DNA of 64,000 nt from Pelagibacteraceae bacterium (GTDB lineage: Bacteria > Pseudomonadota > Alphaproteobacteria > Pelagibacterales > Pelagibacteraceae): assembly GCA_022763425.1 (NCBI GenBank), contig JALEGD010000001.1, positions 1,130,572 to 1,194,571 of the forward strand, written 5' to 3'. Positions 16,107 through 28,073 of the stretch are shown one piece after another. The notes under the pieces are model-generated. The model made no database searches, was not told where the DNA came from, and was given only the letters and a program-made list of their open reading frames with translations. Position numbers and translations under genes: made by a program. Every line of letters starts with the position of its first letter. Within the stretch, counting starts at the first letter, position 1.

Positions 16107-17981
16107 ATGAAAATTATTCATTTATTAATGGTTATATTTTTGTTTGAAATATTTTATGATAATTCTGTATTATCTAAACAAATAAATCAAAATTGTGAGT
16201 GGGCAAATTCAAATAGCCCGTGTATCAGAATTAAAGCACCAATTTCTAACTCTTCAGAATTTACTTATGATAGCATTAAAAAAAAGATAATTTTAAAAAA
16301 TGATATAGAAAGCTTAAATGCCAAAGATCTAGTAGACGTACTTGAAACAATTCCTGAAATAAGTGTCACACGATCAGGCCCAGCTGGACAACAAACATCA
16401 ATTTTTTTTAGGGGTGCAAATTCTAATCATACTCTCGTAATGATAAATGGCGTTCCAATAAATGATCAATCAACAACACAAGGATTGCACGACTTCGGTG
16501 TTGATTTCATACAAGTAATACAACAAATTGAAATTTATCCAGGTTCTAGCGCTAGTCAATTTGGATCAAATGCAATTGGCGGTGCAATAAATTTAATTAT
16601 GACTGGAGATTACAAAGATAAATTTAATTTCAATGTGGATAAGGACAAAAATTTTGATGTTCTGCTAAATAAAAATTTTAACCGCAAAAATGAAGTTTTA
16701 AATTTTAAATTTGGCTCGATATATAATGATACCATTTCAGCAAGAGCAGGTACAAATGAAGATAGTGATACATTAAAAAATTTTAGTAGCAATATTAACT
16801 ACCAAAAATGGATTGGAAACAATTTACAAATATTCAACAATACATATTTAAGACAAACAATTGCGGAATATGACAATTCAAGCTCCAATCAAACAGGATA
16901 TGAAGGTGATAATAAAATGCTAAATACACAGTTTGGCATAAAAGACTCAAATAAAAATAAAGATCGTAGCTTAAAAGTTTATTACACTAGGTATGATAGA
17001 GAATATGATGAAAGAGGCGTAATTGATAACTATTATAGTAATGTTCTTGGAACGAAATATGACTATTCAAATTCATATAAAAATAAATTTTCTATAGGTT
17101 ACGGTCTGGATTATAAATATGATTGGGGTGAATTTAATAATAGAGGTTCTTATTCAGCTTCAACAAAAGGTAATTCTGATAACTTCGCAACATATGCAAA
17201 TGTAGGAAGTAAGTTTGGTGAATACAATTATTCAATATTTTTAAGAAATGACAAACATAAGCAAACTGGAAATAACATGTCATACAAAGTAGATTTAAAT
17301 AGAAATTTATTTGAAAATATTAAAATTGGAATTAATAGAAACACCGGTTTACGAAATCCAACATTGTATGAACTATTTGGTACCGATAGCTATGGTTATA
17401 GTGGTAATAGAAATTTAAAACCAGAGAAAAGTGTTACTAACGAATTTTATTCAAATATTGATTTTAATAAAAATAGCTTTTTATCTGTATCACTATTTAA
17501 AAGCGCAATATCAAATAATATCGAATATGTTAGTAATAAATATATCAACGATAATGATGATGTTGATTTAAATCAATATGGTACCGATATAGCTTATAAT
17601 TTAAACAGCAAAGGGAGTAATTTGAAAGTTTTCTTTACGCAAATAAACTCACAAGATGAGATAAAAAGAAAACAATTAAGAAGACCGGAGTATAGCTATG
17701 GATTAAATTTTACAAAAAAAATGAACTCAAAAATATTAGGACTTTATGATCTTAATTTAAATTATAAACACTACGGAAAACATCTGGACACACACTCTTC
17801 GACGTTTAATCGTATTGAGATGGATAGTACTGATATTGTAAATATTGGACTATCAAAAAAAGTTAAACACAGAAAATTCTACTTCAAAATCTCTAATCTT
17901 TTAAAAGAAACTTATTTAAGACCTCACGGATATAAACAACCAGGGCGGCACTTGAAGTTTGGTTTTACAATTTCAAGATAA
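16107..17981 (+). CDS. btuB: TonB-dependent vitamin B12 receptor, BtuB-like
   Basis: Outer-membrane receptor that takes up cobalamin using TonB energy. An N-terminal hydrophobic signal peptide (about residues 1-23) is followed by a plug domain (VDVLETIPEISVTRSGPAGQQTS, FFRGANSNHTLVMINGVPIND, GSSASQFGSNAIGGAINL) and a beta-barrel with alternating Tyr/Asn-rich strands. GNRNLKPEKS and the final GYKQPGRHLKF resemble the BtuB barrel end. The last residue is Arg instead of the usual terminal Phe. The 624-aa length matches BtuB. A cobalamin riboswitch precedes it, giving independent support for B12 as ligand. No tonB, exbBD or btuCDF is present in the window. Confidence 0.88.
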   Translation: MKIIHLLMVIFLFEIFYDNSVLSKQINQNCEWANSNSPCIRIKAPISNSSEFTYDSIKKKIILKNDIESLNAKDLVDVLETIPEISVTRSGPAGQQTSIFFRGANSNHTLVMINGVPINDQSTTQGLHDFGVDFIQVIQQIEIYPGSSASQFGSNAIGGAINLIMTGDYKDKFNFNVDKDKNFDVLLNKNFNRKNEVLNFKFGSIYNDTISARAGTNEDSDTLKNFSSNINYQKWIGNNLQIFNNTYLRQTIAEYDNSSSNQTGYEGDNKMLNTQFGIKDSNKNKDRSLKVYYTRYDREYDERGVIDNYYSNVLGTKYDYSNSYKNKFSIGYGLDYKYDWGEFNNRGSYSASTKGNSDNFATYANVGSKFGEYNYSIFLRNDKHKQTGNNMSYKVDLNRNLFENIKIGINRNTGLRNPTLYELFGTDSYGYSGNRNLKPEKSVTNEFYSNIDFNKNSFLSVSLFKSAISNNIEYVSNKYINDNDDVDLNQYGTDIAYNLNSKGSNLKVFFTQINSQDEIKRKQLRRPEYSYGLNFTKKMNSKILGLYDLNLNYKHYGKHLDTHSSTFNRIEMDSTDIVNIGLSKKVKHRKFYFKISNLLKETYLRPHGYKQPGRHLKFGFTISR

Positions 17982-18018
17982 AGCTAGATAATAAAAAAAA
18001 TTAAGTTAAAATTAAAAA

Positions 18019-18510
18019 ATGTCTAAATATAAAATATTTATTGCATCCTTAATTTTGTTAGCATGTAGTAGGTTTTTTCCACATCCGCCAAATTTTACAA
18101 ATTTAATTGCTTTAAGTTTTTATGTACCTTTATTATTCGGTCGTAAATATATACCTTTAGTTTTTTTCTGTTTTGTTGTTACAGATTTATTTATTGGTTT
18201 TCATAAAACTATATTTTTTACTTGGATTTCAGTCATTTTAATTGGTTACACATCAATGACGTTTCAAGGAATGTTAAAAAATAGAGTGCAAGGAATTTTT
18301 TTAAGCTTGTTTATTTTTTATATTCTATCCAATTTTGGGGTATGGTTATCGGGAATGTATACATATAATTTAACTGGTTTAATAAATTGCTACGTTATGG
18401 CTATACCGTTTTTTGGTAATACAATTGTCTCAACAGTTTTATACAGTTTAGTTATAGAAATGCTCATGAGATATTTTAGATTGACTAACTTTAAAAAATA
18501 CCAAACTTAA
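18019..18510 (+). CDS. Small polytopic membrane protein, DUF6580/ECF S-component-like
   Basis: Probable inner-membrane partner in B12 or corrinoid uptake. The 163 residues hold about five hydrophobic helices. The early segment SRFFPHPPNFTNLIALSFY, containing PHPPNFT, is what I recall as the hallmark of the DUF6580 putative transport family, which resembles S components of ECF vitamin transporters. It lies 37 bp after btuB on the same strand, downstream of the same cobalamin riboswitch. No ECF ATPase or T component is nearby, so energising subunits would have to be elsewhere. Its stop codon is only 26 bp from the end of the convergent 23S gene. Confidence 0.65.
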   Translation: MSKYKIFIASLILLACSRFFPHPPNFTNLIALSFYVPLLFGRKYIPLVFFCFVVTDLFIGFHKTIFFTWISVILIGYTSMTFQGMLKNRVQGIFLSLFIFYILSNFGVWLSGMYTYNLTGLINCYVMAIPFFGNTIVSTVLYSLVIEMLMRYFRLTNFKKYQT

Positions 18511-18518
18511 TTTTTTTT

Positions 18519-18536
18519 AAAATTTTTTTCAGTGCA

Positions 18537-18546
<10 letters not shown>
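18519..18546 (-). other. 3' half of 23S precursor processing stem
   Basis: This stretch is complementary to 21280-21307 on the other side of the 23S gene over 28 positions with two mismatches, counting the mature helix-1 bases. It extends helix 1 beyond the mature ends and is the expected RNase III-type processing duplex. The end of the stem on the minus strand is an A-tract followed by a short U-tract, but there is no separate terminator hairpin before the convergent gene at 18510. Confidence 0.75.
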
Positions 18547-21279
<2,733 letters not shown>

Positions 21280-21287
<8 letters not shown>

Positions 21288-21311
21288 TATGCACAGAAAA
21301 AAATTTTCTGT
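21280..21311 (-). other. 5' half of 23S precursor processing stem, with internal hairpin
   Basis: Positions 21280-21307 pair with 18519-18546 to frame the 23S precursor. The same bases can also fold locally: ACAGAAAA (21293-21300) and TTTTCTGT (21304-21311) form a perfect 8-bp hairpin with a 3-base loop. The local hairpin could form while the 23S is still being transcribed and give way to the long-range stem afterwards; this is inference. Confidence 0.65.
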
Positions 21312-21394
21312 TCATTGAATTTTTGAAAAAATAATTTCTTAAAAATAAATTTTTAAAAAATTAAGGATAAAAAAATTAAGATTATTCGTATTTA

Positions 21395-21410
21395 CAATTT
21401 TAAAAGAGTG
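21395..21410 (-). promoter_or_regulatory. boxA-like element in the tRNA-Ala/23S spacer
   Basis: Minus-strand CACTCTTTTAAAATTG resembles the rRNA antitermination boxA (consensus TGCTCTTTAACA) and sits 5' of the 23S gene, where a second boxA is commonly found. The match is imperfect. Confidence 0.35.
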
Positions 21411-21420
21411 TCTCTAGGTT

Positions 21421-21496
21421 TGGTGGAGGATAGCGGGATCGAACCGCTGACCTCCTGAATGCAAATCAGGCGCTCTCCCAGCTGAGCTAATCCCCC
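21421..21496 (-). tRNA. tRNA-Ala (anticodon TGC)
   Basis: Read on the minus strand: acceptor stem GGGGGAT pairs with ATCCTCC (one G-T), D-arm TAGCTCAG, anticodon loop TTTGCAT giving TGC, T-arm GGTTCGATCC, and an encoded CCA at 21423-21421. It lies in the 16S-23S spacer, the usual place for tRNA-Ala, 8 bp from tRNA-Ile. Length is 76 nt. Confidence 0.97.
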
Positions 21497-21504
21497 AGAA
21501 AAAA

Positions 21505-21581
21505 TGGTGGGCCGAGAAAGACTTGAACTTTCGACCCCACCCTTATCAAGGGTGTGCTCTAACCAACTGAGCTACCGGCCC
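21505..21581 (-). tRNA. tRNA-Ile (anticodon GAT)
   Basis: Minus strand: acceptor stem GGGCCGG pairs with TCGGCCC, D-arm GTAGCTCAGTTGGTTAGAGC, anticodon loop TTGATAA giving GAT, T-arm GGTTCAAG-like segment (here AGTTCAAGT), and an encoded CCA at 21507-21505. First spacer tRNA after the 16S gene in transcription order. Length is 77 nt. Confidence 0.97.
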
Positions 21582-21587
21582 GCATTA

Positions 21588-21632
21588 TTGAGCTCATTAC
21601 AAACACCAGAGTTAGAAGAGAAACGAGGACGG
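21588..21632 (-). other. 3' half of 16S precursor processing stem
   Basis: Positions 21614-21632 pair with 23281-23299 over 19 positions with one mismatch and one G-U. TTGAGCTC at 21588-21595 additionally pairs with GAGCTCAA at 23317-23324. The two blocks frame the 16S gene and form the expected RNase III processing duplex of the primary transcript. Confidence 0.8.
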
Positions 21633-21686
21633 TCAACTTATCGATGTTAAGTGAGAACTTAAAAACAAGTTTTAAGTTATCCTTAG

Positions 21687-23172
<1,486 letters not shown>

Positions 23173-23280
23173 AATAACGGCGTACACAAGCTTTGTGTAT
23201 TAAATACACCACTCGTACAAATTACTATTTGTATAAGTTTATTATAAGCGTGTACGACAAATTTTTTGTGACAAATATAA

Positions 23281-23324
23281 CCGTCCACGCTTCTCTTCTA
23301 TAATTTACGTTTTAAAGAGCTCAA
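23281..23324 (-). other. rRNA leader: 5' half of 16S processing stem and boxA
   Basis: Positions 23281-23299 and 23317-23324 are complementary to 21614-21632 and 21588-21595. Between and overlapping them, the minus strand reads GCTCTTTAAAA at 23320-23310, a good match to the boxA antitermination element (TGCTCTTTAACA). This is the expected leader layout of a bacterial rRNA operon. Confidence 0.75.
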
Positions 23325-23334
23325 CAAAACTGTG

Positions 23335-23363
23335 AAAAATCTTTTAACCGGTAAAAGATTTTT
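23335..23363. other. 12-bp inverted repeat in the rRNA leader
   Basis: A perfect inverted repeat, AAAAATCTTTTA (23335-23346) and TAAAAGATTTTT (23352-23363), with the loop ACCGG. In RNA from either strand it would form a stem ending in a run of U, like an intrinsic terminator. Because it lies between the rRNA promoter and boxA it may be an attenuator-like or antitermination-linked structure, or a terminator for antisense transcripts. Function unproven. Confidence 0.5.
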
Positions 23364-23567
23364 TTCAGTTTCATTTAAATTTGTTAGCTAAACACCTGAA
23401 TAATTTAAATTAATCGGCGTTAGGAAGCTGCGTAATATATGAAAACTAACCTAAGTCAAGCAGTCAAAATTAGCAAAAAAACGTTGATTTATAAGGGTTT
23501 TTTGATGATATTTTTCTTTAAAATCAACTCATAGTAGATAAATAATACAAACTAACTTTTTGAAAAT
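23364..23567. other. Gene-free stretch between rRNA leader and M23 peptidase
   Basis: Apart from the candidate rRNA promoter at 23432-23459 I see no gene, RNA or repeat here. The part nearest 23567 must carry the peptidase promoter; no clear Shine-Dalgarno is visible before the ATG at 23568. Confidence 0.6.
23432..23459 (-). promoter_or_regulatory. Candidate rRNA operon promoter
   Basis: On the minus strand TTGACT (23459-23454) and TATTAC (23437-23432) are separated by 16 bp, followed by GC-rich GCAGC and then a leader of about 260 bp to the 16S gene. The rest of 23364-23567 shows no gene; 23460-23567 must hold the divergent promoter for the peptidase gene, where I see no strong consensus. 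Confidence 0.5.
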
Positions 23568-24839
23568 ATGGTTCAGAATCTTAATAAAAAAAACTTAAAA
23601 TTCATTATTTCTGGATTAATTTTTTTAATCATTTCTGTTTTTTTTTTTTTAAATCAAAATTATTACAACAAAAATAAAGAAATAAAAAATTATACAGAAT
23701 TTAAAGGTGAGCTAATAAATTTTCATTCATTAATAAAAAATAAAATTCAAAACCAACATAATAAAAAAACTATTGGTATCAAAAAAGGACAAAGTCTTAA
23801 TTCGATACTTAGTGAAGCAGGCGCTTCGCAAAAAGAAATTTTTAATATTTCTAAAATTTTAAGACAATACATAAGTCTTAAACAACTTAATACTAATCAA
23901 ATTTTTGAAATCTTAACCAATAAAAATACTGGAGAAATTATTAGACTTACTGTCAATTTAGATAACATAAATTCTTTACATATTTTTAAAAAAGATAATA
24001 AATTTGTAGCAAATAAAATTGAAAAAGTTCTCTATAAAAAAACTGTTCTTGGTGAGGGATTAATTAAATCAAGCTTATTTCAAGCTGCTCAAAAAGAAAA
24101 TATTGATGCTGAAGTTGTAGTAGATTTTGCAAGAATATTTGGATTTGAAATTGATTTTCAAAGAGACATTAGAAAAAATGATATCTTTCAAATTGTTTAT
24201 GACAAATATGTTGATGATGATGGAGAGCTTCAGAAAAATGGTGAAATTATTTATGCTTATATGAAAAATAGAGGAAGAGAAATTGCGCTATATCGTTTTG
24301 TAGATCAAAAAGGTATTCCTGGTTATTATCAAACAAACGGAAAAAGTATTGAGAAAGCATTAATGAAAACTCCTATTAACGGTGCTCGACTGTCTTCTAC
24401 TTACGGTATGAGGAAACATCCAATCCTTGGTTATAATAAAATGCATAGAGGGACAGATTTTGCTGCTCCAAAAGGAACTCCTATCATGGCGTCAGGCTCA
24501 GGAATAATTGAAATGGCAAAATGGAATGGCGCTTATGGCAAGTATATTAGGATAAGACATAACTCAAAATATAAAACTGCTTATGCTCATCTAAATGGAT
24601 ATGCGAGAGGAATAAAAAGAGGAGCTAAAGTTAGACAAGGGCAAATAATTGGTTATGTCGGTAGCACCGGTAGATCAACTGGTCCCCATTTACATTATGA
24701 AGTTCTGGTAAATGGAAAAAGAATGAACTCACAAAGGCTAAAGCTTCCTTCGGGCAGAACTTTGAGAGGTGAAGATAGAGAAAAATTTGAAATCTCCAGA
24801 ATTAAAATTGATGTAATGCGATCAAATTTAGTAAATTAA
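23568..24839 (+). CDS. M23 family (LytM) peptidoglycan metallopeptidase
   Basis: Murein endopeptidase or amidase activator in the periplasm. A membrane anchor spans about residues 12-30 (FIISGLIFLIISVFFFL). A LysM/OapA-like region follows (KKGQSLNSILSEAGASQKEI), then an acidic middle domain and a C-terminal M23 domain. The zinc site is complete: HRGTDFAAP gives the first His and Asp, and HLHYE gives the third ligand with its catalytic His. GSTGRSTGPHLHYE is the classic signature. Length of 423 aa fits MepM/NlpD-type proteins. It diverges from the rRNA operon across the roughly 395-bp leader region and converges by 4 bp on cysNC. Confidence 0.9.
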   Translation: MVQNLNKKNLKFIISGLIFLIISVFFFLNQNYYNKNKEIKNYTEFKGELINFHSLIKNKIQNQHNKKTIGIKKGQSLNSILSEAGASQKEIFNISKILRQYISLKQLNTNQIFEILTNKNTGEIIRLTVNLDNINSLHIFKKDNKFVANKIEKVLYKKTVLGEGLIKSSLFQAAQKENIDAEVVVDFARIFGFEIDFQRDIRKNDIFQIVYDKYVDDDGELQKNGEIIYAYMKNRGREIALYRFVDQKGIPGYYQTNGKSIEKALMKTPINGARLSSTYGMRKHPILGYNKMHRGTDFAAPKGTPIMASGSGIIEMAKWNGAYGKYIRIRHNSKYKTAYAHLNGYARGIKRGAKVRQGQIIGYVGSTGRSTGPHLHYEVLVNGKRMNSQRLKLPSGRTLRGEDREKFEISRIKIDVMRSNLVN

Positions 24840-26647
24840 AATATCTTTTTAATTATCTTATTCAATGATGATGAAATATCTTCCTTGGAAGTATCTATTT
24901 TTAAAAAAGGATTTTTTGGTTCTTCATAACCATTTGTCAGTCCAATTTTGCTAAAGTTTTTAATTTTTTTCGATTTTTTATATAGGTTTTTAGGATCTCT
25001 TTTCATGCAAACTTTTAAAGGTGTATTAACGAATACTTCATAAAATTCATTTTTTTCAAATAAAGATTTTGCAAATGCTCTGTCTTTTGCGAATGGAGAA
25101 ATAACCGCAACAATTACTATTAAACCAGCATCAACCATTAACTTACTAATCTCTGCTACCCTTCTAATATTTTCTGTCCTATCGGCTGCCGTAAAGCCTA
25201 GATTTTTGTTTACCCCAAGTCTCAAATTGTCACCATCAAGGATGTATACATGCTTATTTTGCTGGGTTAGTTTTTTTTCTAAAGCTTGAGCAATAGTTGA
25301 TTTTCCTGATCCTGATAATCCAGTAAACCAAATACATTTTGGTTTTTGCCTTTTCATTTTTGCTCTAATGGATTTATTGATTTTACCTTCAGTTTTAAAA
25401 ATATTTCCCGATCGTCTTAATTCAAAATTTATTTTACCGGCACAAACAATTACAAAACTAAATTCATCAATTAATACAAAATTTCTTAGACCAGGCACTT
25501 TAGGGGAAGTTGAGTAAACTAATTGATCATTACTTGTGAACTCTATTTCTCCAATTTCGTTTAAATCTAGTTCATTTATATTGATGTTTTTTTCTTTTAA
25601 AGAAAAATGAGATTTTTTAATTTTTAAAACTGTTATTTTTGAAATTTTATTATGGATTCTAATTAAATATTGCCTACCAGGGATTATTTTATCATCAGAA
25701 GTAACTACTACATCTGCATTAAAAGCGTTACCAGTTGAAATGTTTTTATTATCAGTTGACACAATCACATCACCTTTGGATATGTCAATTTGTTTTTTTA
25801 AATCTAAGCTTGCATAAGAGTTTGATAACTTTTTAACTTTTTTAAAATTATAAAAAATACTTTTTATAGAAGTTGTATTCTCATAAGGTAAGATTTTAAT
25901 TTGTTGATTAATTTTTATAGTACCACGTAGATCTCCCATAAAATTTCTTATCGATCTATTAGGTCTATGAATATTTTGTACACTTAAAAAACTATCAGTA
26001 TTTAACTTTTTATTTTTAATTGAGATAATTGTATCAAGAATACTTTTACCCTTGTACCAAGTTATTTTTCTTGATTTTAAAACAACATTATCTCCAATTA
26101 GTGCTGAGGTTGGTATATAAAATTTATTTATACTATTTTTATTTTTTAAAAATTTATCTAAGCTATTTTTGATTTCTTCATATTTATTTTTATTATAGTT
26201 AATTGTATCTATTTTATTAATTGCAAAAATTATATTTTTTATTTCAAGAAATTCTAAAATTTTAATATGCCTCATAGTTTGCTCTAAAATTCCTTTTTTT
26301 GAGTCAACTAAAAGAATTGCTATTTCACAATTCGATGCAGCAGTTACAACATTTCTGGTATATTGATGATGTCCGGGACTGTCATGAAAAACTAATCTAT
26401 GATTTTTATAATTAATATATCTGTGTGCTACATCAATTGTAATACCCTGTTCTCTTTCATCTTGAAGACCATCTAATAAAAGAGCATAGTCCAATTTTGA
26501 ACCTGTTGTTCCGTACCTGTTTGATAAATTTTTTAATTTTAATTTTTGATCTTCAAATATATTTTTAGTTTCGTATATAATTCTTCCAATTAAAGTAGAT
26601 TTACCATCATCAACACTTCCGCAAGTTACAATTTTCTTTATTTCCAC
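24836..26647 (-). CDS. cysNC: Bifunctional sulfate adenylyltransferase subunit 1 / APS kinase
   Basis: Fused CysN and CysC (NodQ type). The N-terminal GTPase regulates ATP sulfurylase: P-loop GSVDDGKST (about 10-18), switch II DSPGHHQYTRN, and NKID. Two beta-barrel domains follow. The C-terminal 165 residues are APS kinase, with P-loop GLSGSGKST, DGDNLRLGVNKNLGF and the FVNTPLKVCMKRDPKNLY lid region. The product is PAPS, used either for sulfate assimilation or as donor for sulfotransferases. It shares one base with the end of cysD upstream. No PAPS reductase (cysH) or sulfite reductase (cysI) gene is in the window. Length of 603 aa is usual for the fusion. Confidence 0.93.
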   Translation of the reverse strand: MEIKKIVTCGSVDDGKSTLIGRIIYETKNIFEDQKLKLKNLSNRYGTTGSKLDYALLLDGLQDEREQGITIDVAHRYINYKNHRLVFHDSPGHHQYTRNVVTAASNCEIAILLVDSKKGILEQTMRHIKILEFLEIKNIIFAINKIDTINYNKNKYEEIKNSLDKFLKNKNSINKFYIPTSALIGDNVVLKSRKITWYKGKSILDTIISIKNKKLNTDSFLSVQNIHRPNRSIRNFMGDLRGTIKINQQIKILPYENTTSIKSIFYNFKKVKKLSNSYASLDLKKQIDISKGDVIVSTDNKNISTGNAFNADVVVTSDDKIIPGRQYLIRIHNKISKITVLKIKKSHFSLKEKNININELDLNEIGEIEFTSNDQLVYSTSPKVPGLRNFVLIDEFSFVIVCAGKINFELRRSGNIFKTEGKINKSIRAKMKRQKPKCIWFTGLSGSGKSTIAQALEKKLTQQNKHVYILDGDNLRLGVNKNLGFTAADRTENIRRVAEISKLMVDAGLIVIVAVISPFAKDRAFAKSLFEKNEFYEVFVNTPLKVCMKRDPKNLYKKSKKIKNFSKIGLTNGYEEPKNPFLKIDTSKEDISSSLNKIIKKIF

Positions 26648-27540
26648 TAAAAATAACCTTCTCGTTTTTTTAATTCCATACTATTCGGCTTATCCAAATC
26701 AATAAGGCGTCCAGATCTTTCTGAATTTTTCTCATATAAAGTCTCTCTTATGACTTCATCAATATTTTTAGCATTACTTTTAATGCCTGCTGTGAGCGGG
26801 TAACAGCCTAATGTTCTAAATCGAATATTTTCAAATATTATTTTTTCTCTATTATTAATTTTAAATCTTTTGTCGTCTAATAAAAAATATGCATTTTCTT
26901 TTTTTACACATTTTCTTTTTTTTGAAAAATAAAGGTTAACAATTTCTATATTTTCTCTTTTTATATAATTCCAAATATCAAACTCAGTCCAATTAGAGAT
27001 TGGAAATACCCTTAGTGTTTGTCCGTCATTTCTTCCAAAGTTATAAAGGTTCCATAACTCTGGTCTTTGGTTTTTTGGATTCCAAAGATGACCGTATTCT
27101 CTAACAGATACCACTCTTTCTTTAGATCTACTTGCCTCTTCATCTCTTCTTGCTCCACCATACACAACATCAAATTTATATTTATCCAAAGCATCTTTTA
27201 ATGCTTTTGTTTTCATTACATCAGTGTAATTTTTGTCTTTTTGAGGGTTAAGTCTTAAGCCTTTTTGATTGGTATAAGTAATTATTTTTAATTTATATTT
27301 TTTTTTAATTTTTTCTCTAAATAAAATCATCTCTTTAAATTTCCATTTTGTATCGATGTGCAATAATGGAAAAGGTACATTTGATGGATAAAAAGCTTTT
27401 CTTGCCAGATGTAATAATACCGAGGAGTCTTTTCCTATAGAATACATCATCACTGGGTTATCAGAATTTACATAAGCATCTCTAATGATAGAAATAGCTT
27501 CAGCTTCAAGTTGATCTAGTAATTGATTTTTCGAAGACAC
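26647..27540 (-). CDS. cysD: Sulfate adenylyltransferase subunit 2
   Basis: Catalytic subunit of ATP sulfurylase (sulfate + ATP gives APS + PPi). The PP-loop signature YSIGKDSSVLLHLA is near residue 34-47, followed by FPLLHIDTKWKF, ARRDEEASRSKERV and the C-terminal RTLGCYPLTAGI, all standard for CysD. Length of 297 aa matches the family. It is transcribed with cysNC, which it touches by one base, and is preceded by a short gap to the DUF4167 gene upstream. Confidence 0.95.
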   Translation of the reverse strand: MSSKNQLLDQLEAEAISIIRDAYVNSDNPVMMYSIGKDSSVLLHLARKAFYPSNVPFPLLHIDTKWKFKEMILFREKIKKKYKLKIITYTNQKGLRLNPQKDKNYTDVMKTKALKDALDKYKFDVVYGGARRDEEASRSKERVVSVREYGHLWNPKNQRPELWNLYNFGRNDGQTLRVFPISNWTEFDIWNYIKRENIEIVNLYFSKKRKCVKKENAYFLLDDKRFKINNREKIIFENIRFRTLGCYPLTAGIKSNAKNIDEVIRETLYEKNSERSGRLIDLDKPNSMELKKREGYF

Positions 27541-27579
27541 AAGTATAATTTTTTAAATTTTAAAAATTAACTATTAACT

Positions 27580-27999
27580 TTAATTTGAAGATTTAGCTAC
27601 TACAGTATTATTATCACCATCTAATTTATTTAAATCAGATTCTTGAGATGTATTATCTTCAATGCAACTCTCATCTACATTTGTTGTTTCTTCATCTTTA
27701 TTTTCTTCAGAAATAGTTTTCATTTCTTCAGGTGGTGGCATCATTCTTGCAAAGTGGTCCGCGTGTTGAAAATAGTTTTCTGCTAAAATTTTATCTCCCG
27801 AAGCTAAAGCTTCAGACGCTAATTTGTTATACTTTTCAAATAATTTTGATGCATTTCCATTAAATCTAACTCTTTGATGATTAAATGAACGTCCCTGGTC
27901 ATTTAATTTTATTACTTGTGATGGCCTTGATCCGTTGTGTCTTCGACCATTTCTTCTATTATTATTTCGTCCTCTAGGACGTCTATCAAAATTTGCCAT
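27580..27999 (-). CDS. DUF4167 domain protein, RNA-binding-like basic N-terminus
   Basis: Alphaproteobacterial conserved protein of unknown role. The first 45 residues are Arg/Asn/Gly-rich (RRPRGRNNNRRNGRRHNG), suggestive of nucleic-acid binding. The DUF4167 core follows: QRVRFNGNASKLFEKYNKLASEALASGDKILAENYFQHADHFARMM. The C-terminal 45 residues are acidic and low-complexity. In many alphaproteobacteria this gene sits beside prmC and prfA, as it does here. Length is 139 aa. Confidence 0.85.
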   Translation of the reverse strand: MANFDRRPRGRNNNRRNGRRHNGSRPSQVIKLNDQGRSFNHQRVRFNGNASKLFEKYNKLASEALASGDKILAENYFQHADHFARMMPPPEEMKTISEENKDEETTNVDESCIEDNTSQESDLNKLDGDNNTVVAKSSN

Positions 28000-28073
28000 T
28001 AAGTTGGTTTTTATAATTTATATAAATCTTACTAAAATATATTTAAGATACCCTTAATGACCATAAATTTATA

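Noticed and set aside
1-18536. 5S rRNA, tRNA, transposase, integrase or attachment-site repeats in the variable region
   Set aside because: Read by eye on both strands; no 5S-like, tRNA-like, transposase or direct-repeat signal found. A covariance search could still find a divergent RNA.
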